Shown here: positions 19,774 to 32,153 of the stretch, piece after piece
Numbering within the stretch: the stretch's first letter is position 1
How the letters are laid out: every line of letters begins with the position of its first letter
From: Davidsoniella eucalypti
Lineage: Eukaryota > Ascomycota > Sordariomycetes > Microascales > Ceratocystidaceae
NCBI GenBank assembly: GCA_004009845.1
Contig: RMBW01000002.1
Span: 434,001 to 498,000 of the forward strand
Length of the DNA: 64,000 nucleotides
Reading direction: 5' to 3'
Notes under the pieces: generated by a model
Database searches by the model: none
The model's input: the letters and a program-made list of their open reading frames with translations, nothing else
What the model was told of the DNA's origin: nothing
Program-made: the position numbers and the translations under genes

Positions 19774-21584
19774 ATGGGCATGCTAGAGCCTCTGACGGCC
19801 TTTGGCCTCGTGAGTTCTCTTTCTCCCATTGTTCTTGTTTATCTCGATTCTTCGTGCTAACTGAATCTCAGGGACGTTCGCCATACGATGAAGTCATCAT
19901 CGGCACCGGGCAGCCTTATGTCACCTATCGTAACCAAATGTACGATCCACGTGGCCGCCCTGTCAATCCTGGAAGCCGTCTCATGAACCGAAGCATCATC
20001 CGCTCGCACAACGAGGTCATGCACGTCATCGGTGTCGCAGAGCCTGATTCTGGTCCCAGCTCGGCAGAGGCCGAATCTCAGCAGCAATATATCGGGTACG
20101 AGACTGCCATGGGCTACCGTATGCACAGGATCGGCCTCGCAGCCATTGAAGCTGGAAATTGGAGTATGGGCGGTCTCCGCAAGCGTATGCTACTATGGAA
20201 CAACTACGGAAATAGTCCGTTACGTGGCCTACTTACCGGCAGTCATTTAGAGCCAGGCTCTCATCCCATCCTCAAGCTACTTGGTGCTGGTCTACCAACA
20301 ATGCTCGGCTTTAGGTATGTCAAACGGAAATGGTTCCAACTGCCATATTCCAATTCATTCTCGCCCATTTCACTCAGACTACATCACCCGTGGGTCATCT
20401 ATGTTTGGACTTGGTTTAGTTTACATACGCAGATCCATGTGCTATTCCAGCGTCTCGGGCTCATATCAGGGTGGTGGCTCCCTCATCCGCTATTCTTCGT
20501 TCCTTGGACATCCAGATCACCAATACCAGCACCACCAGCGCTACCGGACGATCTGAGCTTTGTATCAATAGCAAAATGGGCGGCACATGTCGTTATAACA
20601 GCTGCTCCTTTCATGGTCTATGCTGGATGGGTTCATACAGAATCCGTCGTGCAAAATTTCTGCTGTGAGAAATTCATGTCTACACTTCCATCACCTGATA
20701 TCCGCGATTCACGACACAACCAGCTAGATCTACAATTGCCTCTCCTGTCGCCTAGCCCCGCAATCGAATCATCCCGCAATCCTAGATCAACGCCTATCCG
20801 AGAACGTGATGGAAATTCTCCCACAAATGAACAGCCTGTCGAGAACCCAACCCATGCGCCTCCTCTCCCATCTACCAACAATTCCCCGGACAACAATCTT
20901 TCGGTCAATGCCCCTACAGATACAGACACAGTACCACCTCAACCTCCGGCAACACCCACACTTGCTAGCTCTGATTCGGACGATGAAGTCTCAGTTCAAT
21001 CCCCCGCTTCGCAGGCACCTCCCCGCACACTTGACGACAGCTATGGCTCTGATGAGGATGAAGGTGATATGATCACAGGCCCTCTCATTAGTTTTGATGT
21101 CGAGACTAGCGATCCATCCGATGTGCCCACGGGAACTGGCCCATGGTCAGCAGAGCTACGGCCAACACCGCCTAGCGAGAGCCGTTATGGAAGTGCTCCT
21201 ATATATCTAGTGACACTACTATCTATCGAGCCACACACGATGGCAGTTCGAATTCTCAGCAACTTTTCGTCGCAGCTCATATCGTTGCCGTTGGAGTTCT
21301 TTGTTGTGCGTTATTTAGCAAACACATACCTACGTTCACATCCAATAGTCTACGCCTCGCTGCTTGCTGCAGGCCATGCTGCCGGTTCTACAAATCTAAT
21401 CAAGGACTTGACATGGACCATGGCTCGCAATATCCTCAGTCTAGATATGGCCCACTTAATCGTCATGGGTGATATATGGGCTGTATTAACGCTTGCTGGC
21501 CGGCAGCTACACTACACTATGAAGGAGTGGCGGGATCTTCCGGCGGAGAGAGCCAACGGTTGGGACACTGCGACGGGCATATAG
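19774..21584 (+). CDS. Conserved fungal protein of unknown function, probably membrane-associated
   Basis: The proposed exons are 19774-19809, 19872-20314 and 20378-21584, giving about 561 residues. Intron 1 is well supported (GTGAGT, GCTAAC, CTCAG) and joins ...LTAFGL-GRSPYDEVIIGTGQPYV. Intron 2 (63 nt, GTATGT to CACTCAG) has no stop and a length divisible by three, so retention also leaves an open frame; splicing gives GFR-LHHPWVIYVWTWFSLHTQ, which looks more protein-like. The frame upstream of 19774 is open for about 120 nt without an ATG (it includes RWYPPQYSLHLLTKLIAAK), so an earlier 5' exon is possible. Visible parts are an N-terminal conserved region, hydrophobic segments near residues 225-270, a long Ser/Pro/acidic linker, and a hydrophobic C-terminal third (PIVYASLLAAGHAAGS). 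I do not know a function. Confidence 0.62.
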
Positions 21585-24500
21585 GTCTGAAGAAAACTTG
21601 ATTGTGTCGTTTCTTTAGAGGCGTTCCGGGCGCGGGTCTTGTTTTGTTTTCAGCTATAGTCCATATCACGGGCAATGATATGTATCTTTGCATAATATCA
21701 AATATATCATCTTACCATGTTCTCTACTCCACACTTTCATCTTTGGAGAAGCAAATCTCAGCAACTAGTTAAGCGTAATATCAGGAAATTGTAGCCGCTG
21801 GCGCTTCAACCTGCCACGCACCGCTTAAATGATCCCTCCATTCCTGTAGAGGAAAAAAAGGGTCGGTTTGCTTATTGAACTTGTCTGTTTTTTCTTCAGA
21901 TAGTTATGTTCAGTCCAATTGACTGATATGTATGAATTCCTCAGGTATCAAGGCCACTGCGGCTCTGATAAATAAATGTTTCTGCCCCCAGATTTTCACG
22001 TCAAGTCGGCAATTGGACAATGTATGTAACAATAAGTTTGGCGAACATTATGTCTACTTTGAGGAAGAGAAGAGGGAAGAAAAAAATAAAAAGTAACTTT
22101 AGCCTCTTGGGGAAAAAGGCTTCTAGATTGTTGGGTATAAAATATTTTTTATATAGAAAGATGTACCTGCATTTTGTTTTGTTTTTTTCATATTTCAATA
22201 CAAAAACTTGCATACAATTCTTCTTACGATTTTATGCCTTGGCTTTTTTTGCAACCTTTTTTTATACATGCAAATGAAGCAAGAAAATATTAAATTAAAA
22301 GAAAAAACTACATCAAGATAAATGTCGGGTGAACCCGTAGAAGGAAGAGGGAATTTTTTTTTTCATAATAAAGCAAAACGCCGGCCTTTTTTTTTTACTC
22401 TGATCTATTTTTAATTAAGTATTCTATATAACTAGGCTCTCTCTTTTTTGTTTTTCTTTTCCCATGTGCTCGGAAACAATAGGGTAAAAACTAAGCCCAG
22501 AACAGAGTCCGGCGATGTCTTCCGTTCCGTACTTTTTTATTCATACACCCAAGTCCGATAGTGTAATATATTTGTAGGTCTGTCTTGTTTCCGAATCTCT
22601 GATTTTCATGTCACATATGTGCTCAAGTATTATAACATATGTGGGATATATGTATGTATGTCGGTTTATTATTTTGGTCATCAGTATCTTTTTATGCGGA
22701 AACCCTAACTATGCCGACAACAACACTTTTGAATACTTTAAGCCGTATATCTGAGCATGTATAATAAATTTAAAACACCATCTTCACAACCAACTGGAAT
22801 AGTTACAGTTTTTTTTAACTTATTTTTCGACATTGGGCCATCCTTCCGAGATCTCCCAATATGCTAGATACATATATTTCTTTCTAATGTGATCCGAGGC
22901 CCACAGATCAATCGTTCTAGTCTCGGGCCTCTTCACCGAAATATATCTGAGAAGCACTACTGGGTGCTAATTCCCACTATCTCTCCTCGACTAACACAAA
23001 AAAGGAACCGGAAGAAAAAACGTTCTCGTTGGCGGGTATGAGGATGACAAGGAAAAAAAAAAGGCAAGAAAAGCTCGTTAGACGTTCTTCTTTTATTCCT
23101 TTCGTCCCCTTTACATTCCTTTCCATTTTTCCATGTTAACTCTAGAGTAACAGTCTAGTTTTTCTCAGGTTAGCTTGCTCGATAGTAAATGCAATGTAAC
23201 CATGTTTCCCTGTTTCCTTTTCAGTTTTCCTCTTTGTAGTATTCTGCCATGGGTGTTCCTCTATCTACATTTGCATATGACCATGTTTGTAAGTGTCTAG
23301 TAGGCACAATACTCTTGGCTTTGCCCAAGCAAACAGATCCGTCTTTTCACCGCCATTCTCCGTGTACAGTTATAGTTATACTTATATCTTACTCTTTGAC
23401 GATCTGTGTCTGGATTCCTCGTGCCAATTCGCTACTGCAAGAGTATCTTTGACTTTTAGGTTGCATTTCTTTTATGAGACTACGTCTCCTAGAGCCTACA
23501 GAAATATATTCGAAACTAAATACGGACTCTTTACTAAGAGTTGCAGTCTAAGATGGAAGTAAATGGTTGTTGTAGATCTTCGACGTATAGTTCTCCGTTG
23601 ATATCGTTTTTCCGTTGGATTGTTCAAGGAAACCCAAAGCATAGTGGTAGCTAATCTGTAACATGAATTTGATAATCAAAATCACAGGAATATCCGGCCG
23701 TCTATCCGGAGCCTGTCACTAAATAGTGTATCAAATAAAGGGCCTAGAAAGCTGACTATCGATTAAGACCTGAGACGCATCTCAGCTCCGACTACATGCA
23801 TATTTATTTTTTATCTATCACTCAACGATTACCATCATGTCTATTTTGCGCAATGTCTCCGAATTCTTGCCTCTTACATGTGATATTCGGACCCTTCTTC
23901 TTTTGTAGGCTCAGCTAAGAATTACACGAGTTTTGTTTTTTGCTTGGTAATGTCGTTTCTTCTCCGATAATTCTACGGAAAAAAAAAAGAATTATTACTC
24001 TAAGATAGAAGAGTTCGTTTGCCCTGCTAGTAAGCATAGATGTTCTTTGTCGTTTTTGAATTTACTGGAAACACACCCCCCTTGACTCGTTCGTTTTCTT
24101 CCCCACAACGCCAAGATGTTTGTTCAAGAAAACGACACCAAGTTATCGACTAAAAACTTGTACAGGCTTATTTGTATATATTTCTTGGCAAAGGCTAAAC
24201 AAACACCAAAGACAAGAAAGAAAACCTGTGAGAAACACCACGAGTTTTACAAGACAATATCTTGTCGCAAAATAGATGTATAAGGATATGTAGCTCTGTC
24301 ATCGGATCTTTGTTAGTCAGGAAAACAAGCGTTGGAAGTCTTTAGGAGTCCAACACAATAGATCAGAGACCGGCGCCTTGTATTTTTTCTTCTTCTTCTG
24401 TCTTCTCGTCTACTGACACGTAATCAACGAGGCTTTTCTGGCCATTCTATTCTCTTGCGTTACGACTCATCGGGATGGCTGAACGGAACGGGAGATGTTA

Positions 24501-27500
24501 TCACCGTCCCACTGAAGGGACTGTATTTGAGTCCTTTTTTGGTTTGCTCACCGACTTATATAATGAGAAAGAAATAAACCACCAGTTTCTCTTGAGAAAG
24601 CCTTGTATCTTTTCTTCTACCGTTTCCATGGGCGTTCTTCTGGGACAGGGCGGTGTTTACTTTTTTTTCCTTATTTAGAGCCACCCATGTTACCATTGTC
24701 GGGCGAAGCCGGGAGGCTCAAGTTCTCAATATCGAAATAATATATGGATACCATCTCGATACGAATGGCAAGAAAGAGACATGTAATCAAATATTAGAGA
24801 TATTAGACAGTCGAATCGAGACGCTGTTTAGCTGTATGAATCACCTGATTTTCGTCTTAAAGGGATATAAAATTACTCACTGATATGGTTAATCTGAGAT
24901 GTCAGCCCAGCCATCCAACGATTAACGATTCAGGGTCAGAATGTCTGTAAGTTGTACTCATGTGTTGTTTTCCGTTTTGGCTATGCGTAGCTGCGGAAAA
25001 GAAGACAATGCCATTAAGCGTCTTCCGGACTCTTCCGATCCCTACAGCTTCATGTTAGTTATGCCTTTTTGGGGGTTCCCATGGCTTTGTAAGTTTGTTC
25101 GACCCGTCCACAGTGATATTCGTACACAGACACACACTGTAAAACCAAGGCAAACTGTAGACTGAAACGGCAACAGGAAGGGATCGAGCTGGGCTTACTT
25201 CGACTGGGATTTGGGGCAGAGAAACATGGTGAATATCGCGATTGGCTGTAGCTCTCTTGGTCTACCCGCATTATAAACGAAAAAAGAAGGGTGCATATAA
25301 GTAAGGTATACCTGCGTCACATGTACATACATTGTACATGCCTAGTCGTCTAAAAGAAGGACTAACATGGCATCTAAAGACCGAGACAGTCATAGCGAGA
25401 CCATTCTCAAAAGAACAAAAAAGTCGTAAAATAAAAACCCTCATATAGAATACAGATACCGACTATATCCCTTATGGGATGTCTCTAGTAATCGGAGGAT
25501 CTTCATGATCTTTACGACATATTTAGACATTTGACGCTGAGAATTTGGAAGATCAAGCCTTGATCAATATACTTAGTACATTGAACTTTAATACAGAAAT
25601 TCTTAAGTTGCCGTGTCTTTGTTCAGGCGGTCGGGTGTTTCATACGACATTTTCGATAAACGAGTTGTGGGAAGAGAAAAAAGCGTAAGCTCACGAAAAG
25701 GACACGGAAGAAGAGGCCTTTTCTTTATCAAATTGTAAGCACAATAAAACAAGAGCTATGGAGCTATCAACAATGGAGTTAGTTTATGACCGCTTCCTCT
25801 ATAACGGGCTCAAACATATTATCGGAGGGCAGCACCAGGCTTCAGACATAACGGGCTGAGGCTGTAGCATATAAATATCACAATGTATATGTACATACGA
25901 CTCGAACGTATCGGTGAACGTCTTGAGGAGTGCTCAACAAAGCTGATGTGTCTGCCCGGGCGACATCGAGGCAGAAGAAGCAATATTTACAGGGCCATGG
26001 CAATAAAAGAACAAAGTACAAGCCACAGTACGTACCACGGCTACATAGTACATAAATTGGCTGAAGTTGGCTGGAAGTTGACGACCAGGGTCTTCTAGTT
26101 CGTTGATTTTTTGATGGGATTCTCCCCAGTGAATAATGTTTAGAAGGGAATCGGATTTTCTCTGGTAACAAGGATCGGAATATGTCGTGTGCTCTGATAA
26201 CTGTTTTGGGAATATTTGACACCCACGGAAATTCTGGCGTATTACAGACCTATTGTTTGGACGGGATGTTAGTGTGGATGAAAGAGGATGAACAAAACAA
26301 AAAAAAAAATTAGGAAAAAAGGACTTAATGGTTCAGGGCCCGAAATCTGAAGCACGTAACACATTGCTACGAAGAGATGACACTAGAAAATGATGCTATT
26401 ATGCACTATATTCTTGCACAAACCATACATCGTTATGTGAATCTTTAAGACGTGACATCTTGATTATCAAGCTGAGATTTAGAATATGGTTAGTCTCAAG
26501 AATAACCACCAAGGTTTTAAATGAATATCCTGAATGGTAGGCCAGGGTGCCAGGAAGACCAGAGAGTCTAGAAAAAGCAAAGCAAAGCGCCAAAAGAAGG
26601 GCTAGACTAGGCCAATTCAACTACTGGGGAATGACAAAGAGAAGATCCGAAAAATCCAGAACATAGTATAAAAGATCGACAGCGGTTGTGCATATCTGTA
26701 ATATGGAAATGGAGCGTCATCTGATTTTCACAAGAGGCGCGATAATTTGACTTGAATTTGTTTACTTTTTAGGAGACTTTTGGCGGATTGTTGTGGTGAA
26801 GTTAAAAACAACAGGCCACGGCAAGAGCCTCAACGGTGATTGCTATTTTGCGAGTACTACCGTAATTGCCGTGTTGCGCAGATAGGCCGATCATATCTGC
26901 ATGGCGGTGTTTATATGCAAAAAAGGGAACATGTATTACCATTGTAGTTGTACATATAATATAGACAAAGCGTTGGAGAAAAACCAGTGGTGGATTTTGG
27001 TTCTCGAGGGGCTTGGCTGGTTTTCCCTTCGAATACCGGACTTAGTTATAACGGAGCGGTGAAAGGGGGAAGGTGTAAACGCCTCTTTGGTGCCCTAAAA
27101 ATGCACGAATAGCGTGATTATTGGAGTCAACGGCGGTAGAGTACACCGGTGCTTGCAGTTTCCTCTTGGGGGGGCGTGTGCTTGTGTTGTCGTTGCTTTG
27201 CTTAGTAACATATGTACACATATACTTGAAGCTGCATGTATATAAACGGACAATTATGTGGTGGTGTTTGGGTGCGCTATTGGTGGTGCAAATCCATGGC
27301 CAAAGTCCGAGACGATCTTATCATAATCGCGAGGATTAGGAAATGGGCTGAGATCCGGGATGAGCGAAGGCCCGATTCTATTTTTCTACTTGCTTTCGCT
27401 ATCGAAAAAAAGATCGAATATTACATTGATAACCCGTCAATTGTGATTTGTCGAATATACGCTGCAGATATAATTTAGTGTGCATATTCATTGGCGGCTT

Positions 27501-28924
27501 ATGATATTCTAAGGTTTGTCTGATTATCAGTAGCAGTTTGATACTATAGGAATGGGTCAAACTTGGACAATTGTTTCAACTAGCTAGACGGGCCAATACA
27601 ATAAAGGGATTGTTTACGGGCCCCCCAAATCAACAACATTGAAGGAAGAAGCCGGAAGCAATCACAGCTTGACCATATGGTAAGCCTATCCCTAAACTGC
27701 AGTAGTTGCCAGAACCATGCCCGCTTCAATCTCCGTATGTACACAAATATATGTAATAGTAGTAGTAGCATAGCAAGATAATGGCCCGGAACGGAAGGGA
27801 AGCCCGACAGCAGCTGGACAGCATCTGCTCTAATCACCCTGTATTCTTTTTGACGTTGGAGACTTAAATTGCTGATCCCCCCTAGGGTACGGGTTGGAGA
27901 AGAGATTTGAGATTGAGATGACACAATAGAGGCAATCGAGGGAGAATTCCTAGCCAACAGCTATAAGCCATAACGACAAAGTGTTTGTCCGTGACTTTCA
28001 GTTTACGTTCATCTAAATTCAACGGCGTCGTTGCTCAAGGTTGTGGTTCAAGGGTTGGGAGGCCAATGTCAAAATGGAGCCGCAGAAAAGTGGAGCGTCG
28101 AATCGGACTACGATCCCAAGTGGTCAGCGACACGAAAAGAAGCCGGAAGGGCGAAGCAGTAAGAGCAATAGCTGTGATACATGTCAAATTGTATTGTGTT
28201 ATTTCTTTTTTTTGTCCGTTGGTAGGGGCGTTTCTCAAACATTGCTGACGCCCAAGCTCAATAGTTCACAGCTGTCCGGAGCCTGTTCTGTGACACACCC
28301 TGGTCCAGGCGATACATATTAATGTAGAGGCTGATAGAGGCTGATAGAGACTGAAGACTGGTAGAACTGATAGATGGGTTTGATGTTTGATATTGCTTCT
28401 TGGGATAAGGGCCCTTTGCACGGCTTTCATCTGAGGGCGACGAGGCGGCGAGACGGCGAGTTTGAGACTAGCGGTAATAAATGAAATCAGAGAAGCAGGC
28501 GTCGTCTGGATTCGGGGACATCAGAGGAGGAAACGATGTTTTAAAGGGCTGCCGTGTCCGTTGCATGAGAGAGCATCTTTTCACTCTTCATTCCATCGCC
28601 ATCTCTCATACTAATATTATCTCATTCTCATACATTATCACACAGCCAAGCAATCTGCAACTGTTTCTGCCGTGTTATTATCTTGGCCATCTACCCTGCA
28701 TTGCCATCTCGGATCTCTGCGAGCCTTTGTTTAGCTCTTCTTTTTTGTTTTCTTGCTTCCCGGTCCTGAATCCCGCTGTGCGGCAGCTACCATCTGCGCA
28801 ATAATCCTTTATTTATTGCTTTTATTTATCATTTTCTCTTCCGTCGAGTTTGTTTTTTTTCTTCTATTTATTTCGCCACGACACCACAACCTCTCCCTTC
28901 TCTTTTCCCGTTTCTGTACATCCA
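21585..28924. other. 7.3 kb gene-poor tract
   Basis: No frame here has convincing protein composition, start context and splice sites. The sequence is AT-rich with many homopolymer tracts. It includes a three-copy 10-bp tandem repeat (TAGAGGCTGA) at 28325-28354. The last 450 bp are C/T-rich and look like promoter plus 5' UTR of the first malic-enzyme transcript. A long non-coding RNA cannot be excluded. Confidence 0.5.
28325..28354. repeat. 10-bp tandem repeat, three copies
   Basis: TAGAGGCTGA is repeated three times, the last copy with one G-to-A change, about 570 bp upstream of the first malic-enzyme start codon. It is short and of unknown significance. Confidence 0.8.
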
Positions 28925-29312
28925 ATGGCTTTTTCGTTCGGCACCTCCTCCAGCTCTGATATCTCTACTCCGCGATCCCACTCGCCGTCTGTCTCTGTGT
29001 CTACCAACATCGCGCCCTCAGCCGCCTTCTCTCCCGCCTCAGCCTCAGCCTCGAAGCACTCGTCCTCGTTCTCCTTCCAATCTACCAAACGCATCTCGCT
29101 CTCCAGCCGTCGCATGACCATGGATATCAACCCGACCGCCTCCATCAACGTCTCGGCCATCGAGGCTGCCATGAAGCTGTCGTCGCTCGACCAGTTCAAG
29201 GGCTACGTCCAGGGCAACTTTGCTGAGATCCAGCAAGCCCACGCCACTGTGTACGTGCCGGAGTCCGAGGCTACCGGCTACCAGATCATCCGCGAGCCGC
29301 TGTGGAATAAGG
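28925..29312 (+). CDS. Alternative first coding exon (1A) of the malic enzyme gene
   Basis: This 388-nt exon encodes about 129 residues: a Ser-rich N-terminus (MAFSFGTSSSSDIS...), a basic stretch (KRISLSSRR), then the family-like segment SINVSAIEAAMKLSSLDQF ... YQIIREPLWNKG. It ends in phase 1 at a strong donor, GG|GTAAGTCG. Joining it to 30446, inside the second first-exon, restores LWNKG-LSFTPEERINKNL in frame. That acceptor (CCAAG at 30445) has an ACTAAT branch 15 nt upstream. The resulting protein would have 680 residues (28925-29312, 30446-30876, 30930-32153). From memory, the malic enzyme of related fungi usually begins with a sequence like this exon. It lacks an obvious mitochondrial presequence, so a cytosolic isoform is the simplest inference. 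Confidence 0.78.
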
Positions 29313-30207
29313 GTAAGTCGAAATCTCTCGTGCTGTCTTTTGGTCGTGTTTTCCCCCCTGAGCACCATTTCCCGGGAGCAATATCGTGATCTTGTCATTG
29401 TTGTCTGCACCAATGGCCTGTTTCTCTTTCCCATCTGTCCAGCATTCCAAAAGACACCCCTCCCCCCCTAGTCCACTTACACCCGTTTCTTTCCTAGCCC
29501 TGCTTCGGCATCAACCCTCTAGCGCCTAGCGGCCTTCCTTCCACCACTCATAGAGCCTTAACGCCTTTAGTGGACGCTGTAGTGGCAGCAGTGCTACAAC
29601 GACTTCTGGCTGCGCTTGCACACACCCTAAACGTAGACTTCTCGCAGTGGCCGAAAGCCAAGAGTCACATCCAAGAAAAGTAGCAACGCCAGCCGAAGCA
29701 AGTCCTGCAAGTGCTGGGAGTCGCCTTGCCTTGCCTTGGACACTGCGCTTGGTGATTGATCCTGACTGCGAGTCTTTGCGTTCGCTTCAAAGTGTTTCCA
29801 CCGGTCACCAGCCTCGAGTCTGACTGGGACGTTTCTTTGTTGCACACTTAAATACGCCGCTTGGAATGGAACCTGCCCTATATCCCCAAACCTCTCTCTT
29901 TCCCTTTCTCTCCAAATCAGAAAGCAGAACCCAAGAGACACCACCGAAGTCCCAACTGCCGCACTCCTCCCTGTAGACTCAGACGCAAAGTCCGTCGTCT
30001 TGGTTCTTTTATTCCCCTACAAAACGTCCGTTCCGAAAGGAGACAAAAATAGACACTTGTTGCTTTGCAGCTATCATTGCCACCGCATAGCATAGCTCGC
30101 AAGAGACAAAAAATTGCTTGTTGGCTGCTTCTCCTCCAACTAGTACACACCATCACAGATATTCACTTTGATTTATAAAGCCTGGGTCCCCGTCCCTACT
30201 CGCTCCA
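29313..30207 (+). promoter_or_regulatory. Long intron containing the second promoter of the malic enzyme gene
   Basis: The proposed 1133-nt intron (29313-30445) is far longer than any other in the window, and it holds the start of the second first-exon. Its 3' part is C/T-rich, with TTTATAAAG at about 30172, 36 bp before the downstream start codon; this is a plausible core promoter. No other coding frame is supported in it. Confidence 0.55.
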
Positions 30208-32153
30208 ATGTCTCGCCATCTTAATATCCTCCGTCACCTCTCTCCTACACCAAAGTCTTCTACCTTCCAACGTTTTCTTTCTACCTCTTGTATCCGCCGC
30301 TCTCCTCCTGCTTCTGCTGCTGCTGCTGCTGCTGCCGTCTCATCATCTTCGTCTATCTCTTCGCCGTCCTCCACCATGACATCCACTCCCATTCCTGCCC
30401 CTGAAAGCCATGCCGTCTTGGACCGCAAACTAATTCTTGGCCAAGGCCTCTCTTTCACTCCTGAGGAGCGTATCAACAAGAACCTCACTGGCCTCATCCC
30501 TCATACCATGGAGAGCCTGTCTACCCAGTGCGCTCGCGCTATGAAGATGATCCAGACTCGCCAGACTCCCATCGACAAGTACCTGTACCTGTCTAGCATC
30601 AAGGACCAGAACACCGACCTGTTCTACCGTCTGCTGATGGATCACGTGCGTGAGCTGATGCCCTTGGTCTACACCCCCACCATCGGTGATGTTTGCCTTC
30701 AGTACTCTACTCTATACACTCGCCCCGAGGCTCTGTACATCAACATCAAGCAGCGCAAGAGCATCCGCACCATCCTTAAGAACTGGCCCTACCCTAAGCC
30801 CGAGATCTGCGTCGTCACTGACGGTTCTCGTATCCTGGGTCTGGGTGATCTCGGTGTCAACGGTGTCGGTATCTCCGTAAGTTATCCTGTAAATCGATAT
30901 CACTCTTGAGAGTACTAACAATATCTTAGATTGGTAAGCTATCTCTGTACACTGCCGCTGGTGGTGTCCACCCCTCCAAGACTCTGCCCATCGTCCTGGA
31001 CTGTGGCACAAACAACGAGACCAACCTGAAGGATCCCTTCTATCTGGGTCTGCGCGACAAGCGCCCTTCTGTTGAGGTCCAGCAGGAGTTCATGGATGAC
31101 TTCATGGAAGCCGTCAACGATGTCTACCCCGAGATGGTTGTTCAGTTCGAGGATTTCGAGTCTGAGAAGGCTTTCAACTACCTTGACCGTTACCGCAACC
31201 AGTACAAGTGCTTCAATGACGATATCCAGGGTACTGGTGCTGTCGTTCTTGGTGGTTACATTGGTGCTGTCAACCTGTCTGGTGTTCCGATAGAGGAGCA
31301 GCGCCTAGTATTCATGGGCGCCGGCTCAGCTGGTGTTGGTGTCGCTAAGCAGCTAGTTGAGTACTATACTCGCCGTGGCCTGACCGAGGCTGAGGCCCGT
31401 GACAAGTTCTGGTTGGTCGATACCAAGGGTCTGGTTACCAGAGACCGTGGTGATAAGCTGGCCGCCCACAAGGTCTACTTCGCTCGCACTGATAACGCTG
31501 GCCACCAGTTCCGCACTCTGGAACAGGTTATTGAGTACGTCAAGCCCACCGCTCTTGTTGGTCTAACTGCTACCTTCGGTGTCTTCACTGAGAGTGTTGT
31601 GCGCGCCCTTAAGGCCTCCGTCGATGCTGGTGGCCTCGGCCGTCGCCCGATTATGTTCCCTCTCTCCAACCCCTTGACCAAGGCCGAGTGCACTTTCGAG
31701 CAAGCTGTCAACTGGACTGATGGAACCGTCATCTTCGCTTCGGGGTCTCCCTTCTCGTCGTTCAGCGTCAAGACTGCCAATGACAACGTCGTCACCTACC
31801 ACCCCAACCAGGGCAACAACGTTTACGTGTTCCCCGGTATTGGTCTAGGTGCCATTCTTGCCAAGGCTTCCAAAGTCACTGATAGCATGGTGTACACCGC
31901 TGCTGCTGCTCTGGCCGAGTCTCTCAACGCCGATGAGATCCACAAGGGTCTGATCTACCCCGATATCCAGCGTGTGCGTGAGGCTAGCATCATCGTATCC
32001 CGTGAGGTTATGAAGGCTGCCCGTCGCGATGGTGTCTCTGAGCTGCCAGAGTCTCAGTGGGTTGAGTGGGAGGAGTGGGGTGATGTTGCTTTGACTGCTT
32101 ACATCAAGAGCAGAGTCTACAACCCTACCAGTTTCGGCGAGAGCCATCTGTAA
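30208..32153 (+). CDS. MAE1: Malic enzyme (malate dehydrogenase, decarboxylating), mitochondrial-type isoform
   Basis: The exons are 30208-30876 and 30930-32153, giving 630 residues. The 53-nt intron has GTAAGT, a TACTAAC branch and CTTAG, and joins GVGIS-IGKLSLYT in frame. The enzyme converts malate to pyruvate and CO2 while reducing NAD(P). Seen motifs are the Tyr region LVYTPTIGDVC (about 152-162), GSRILGLGDLGVNGVGI, the metal-binding NDDIQGTGAVVLGG (about 319-332), the nucleotide fold FMGAGSAGVGVAKQL (about 351-365) and FPLSNPLTKAEC. The first 35 residues (MSRHLNILRHLSPTPKS..., RFLSTSCIRRSPP) are Arg/Ser-rich with no acidic residue, a typical mitochondrial presequence. A poly-Ala/Ser linker follows to about residue 65. 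NAD against NADP preference cannot be settled by eye. Confidence 0.95.
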
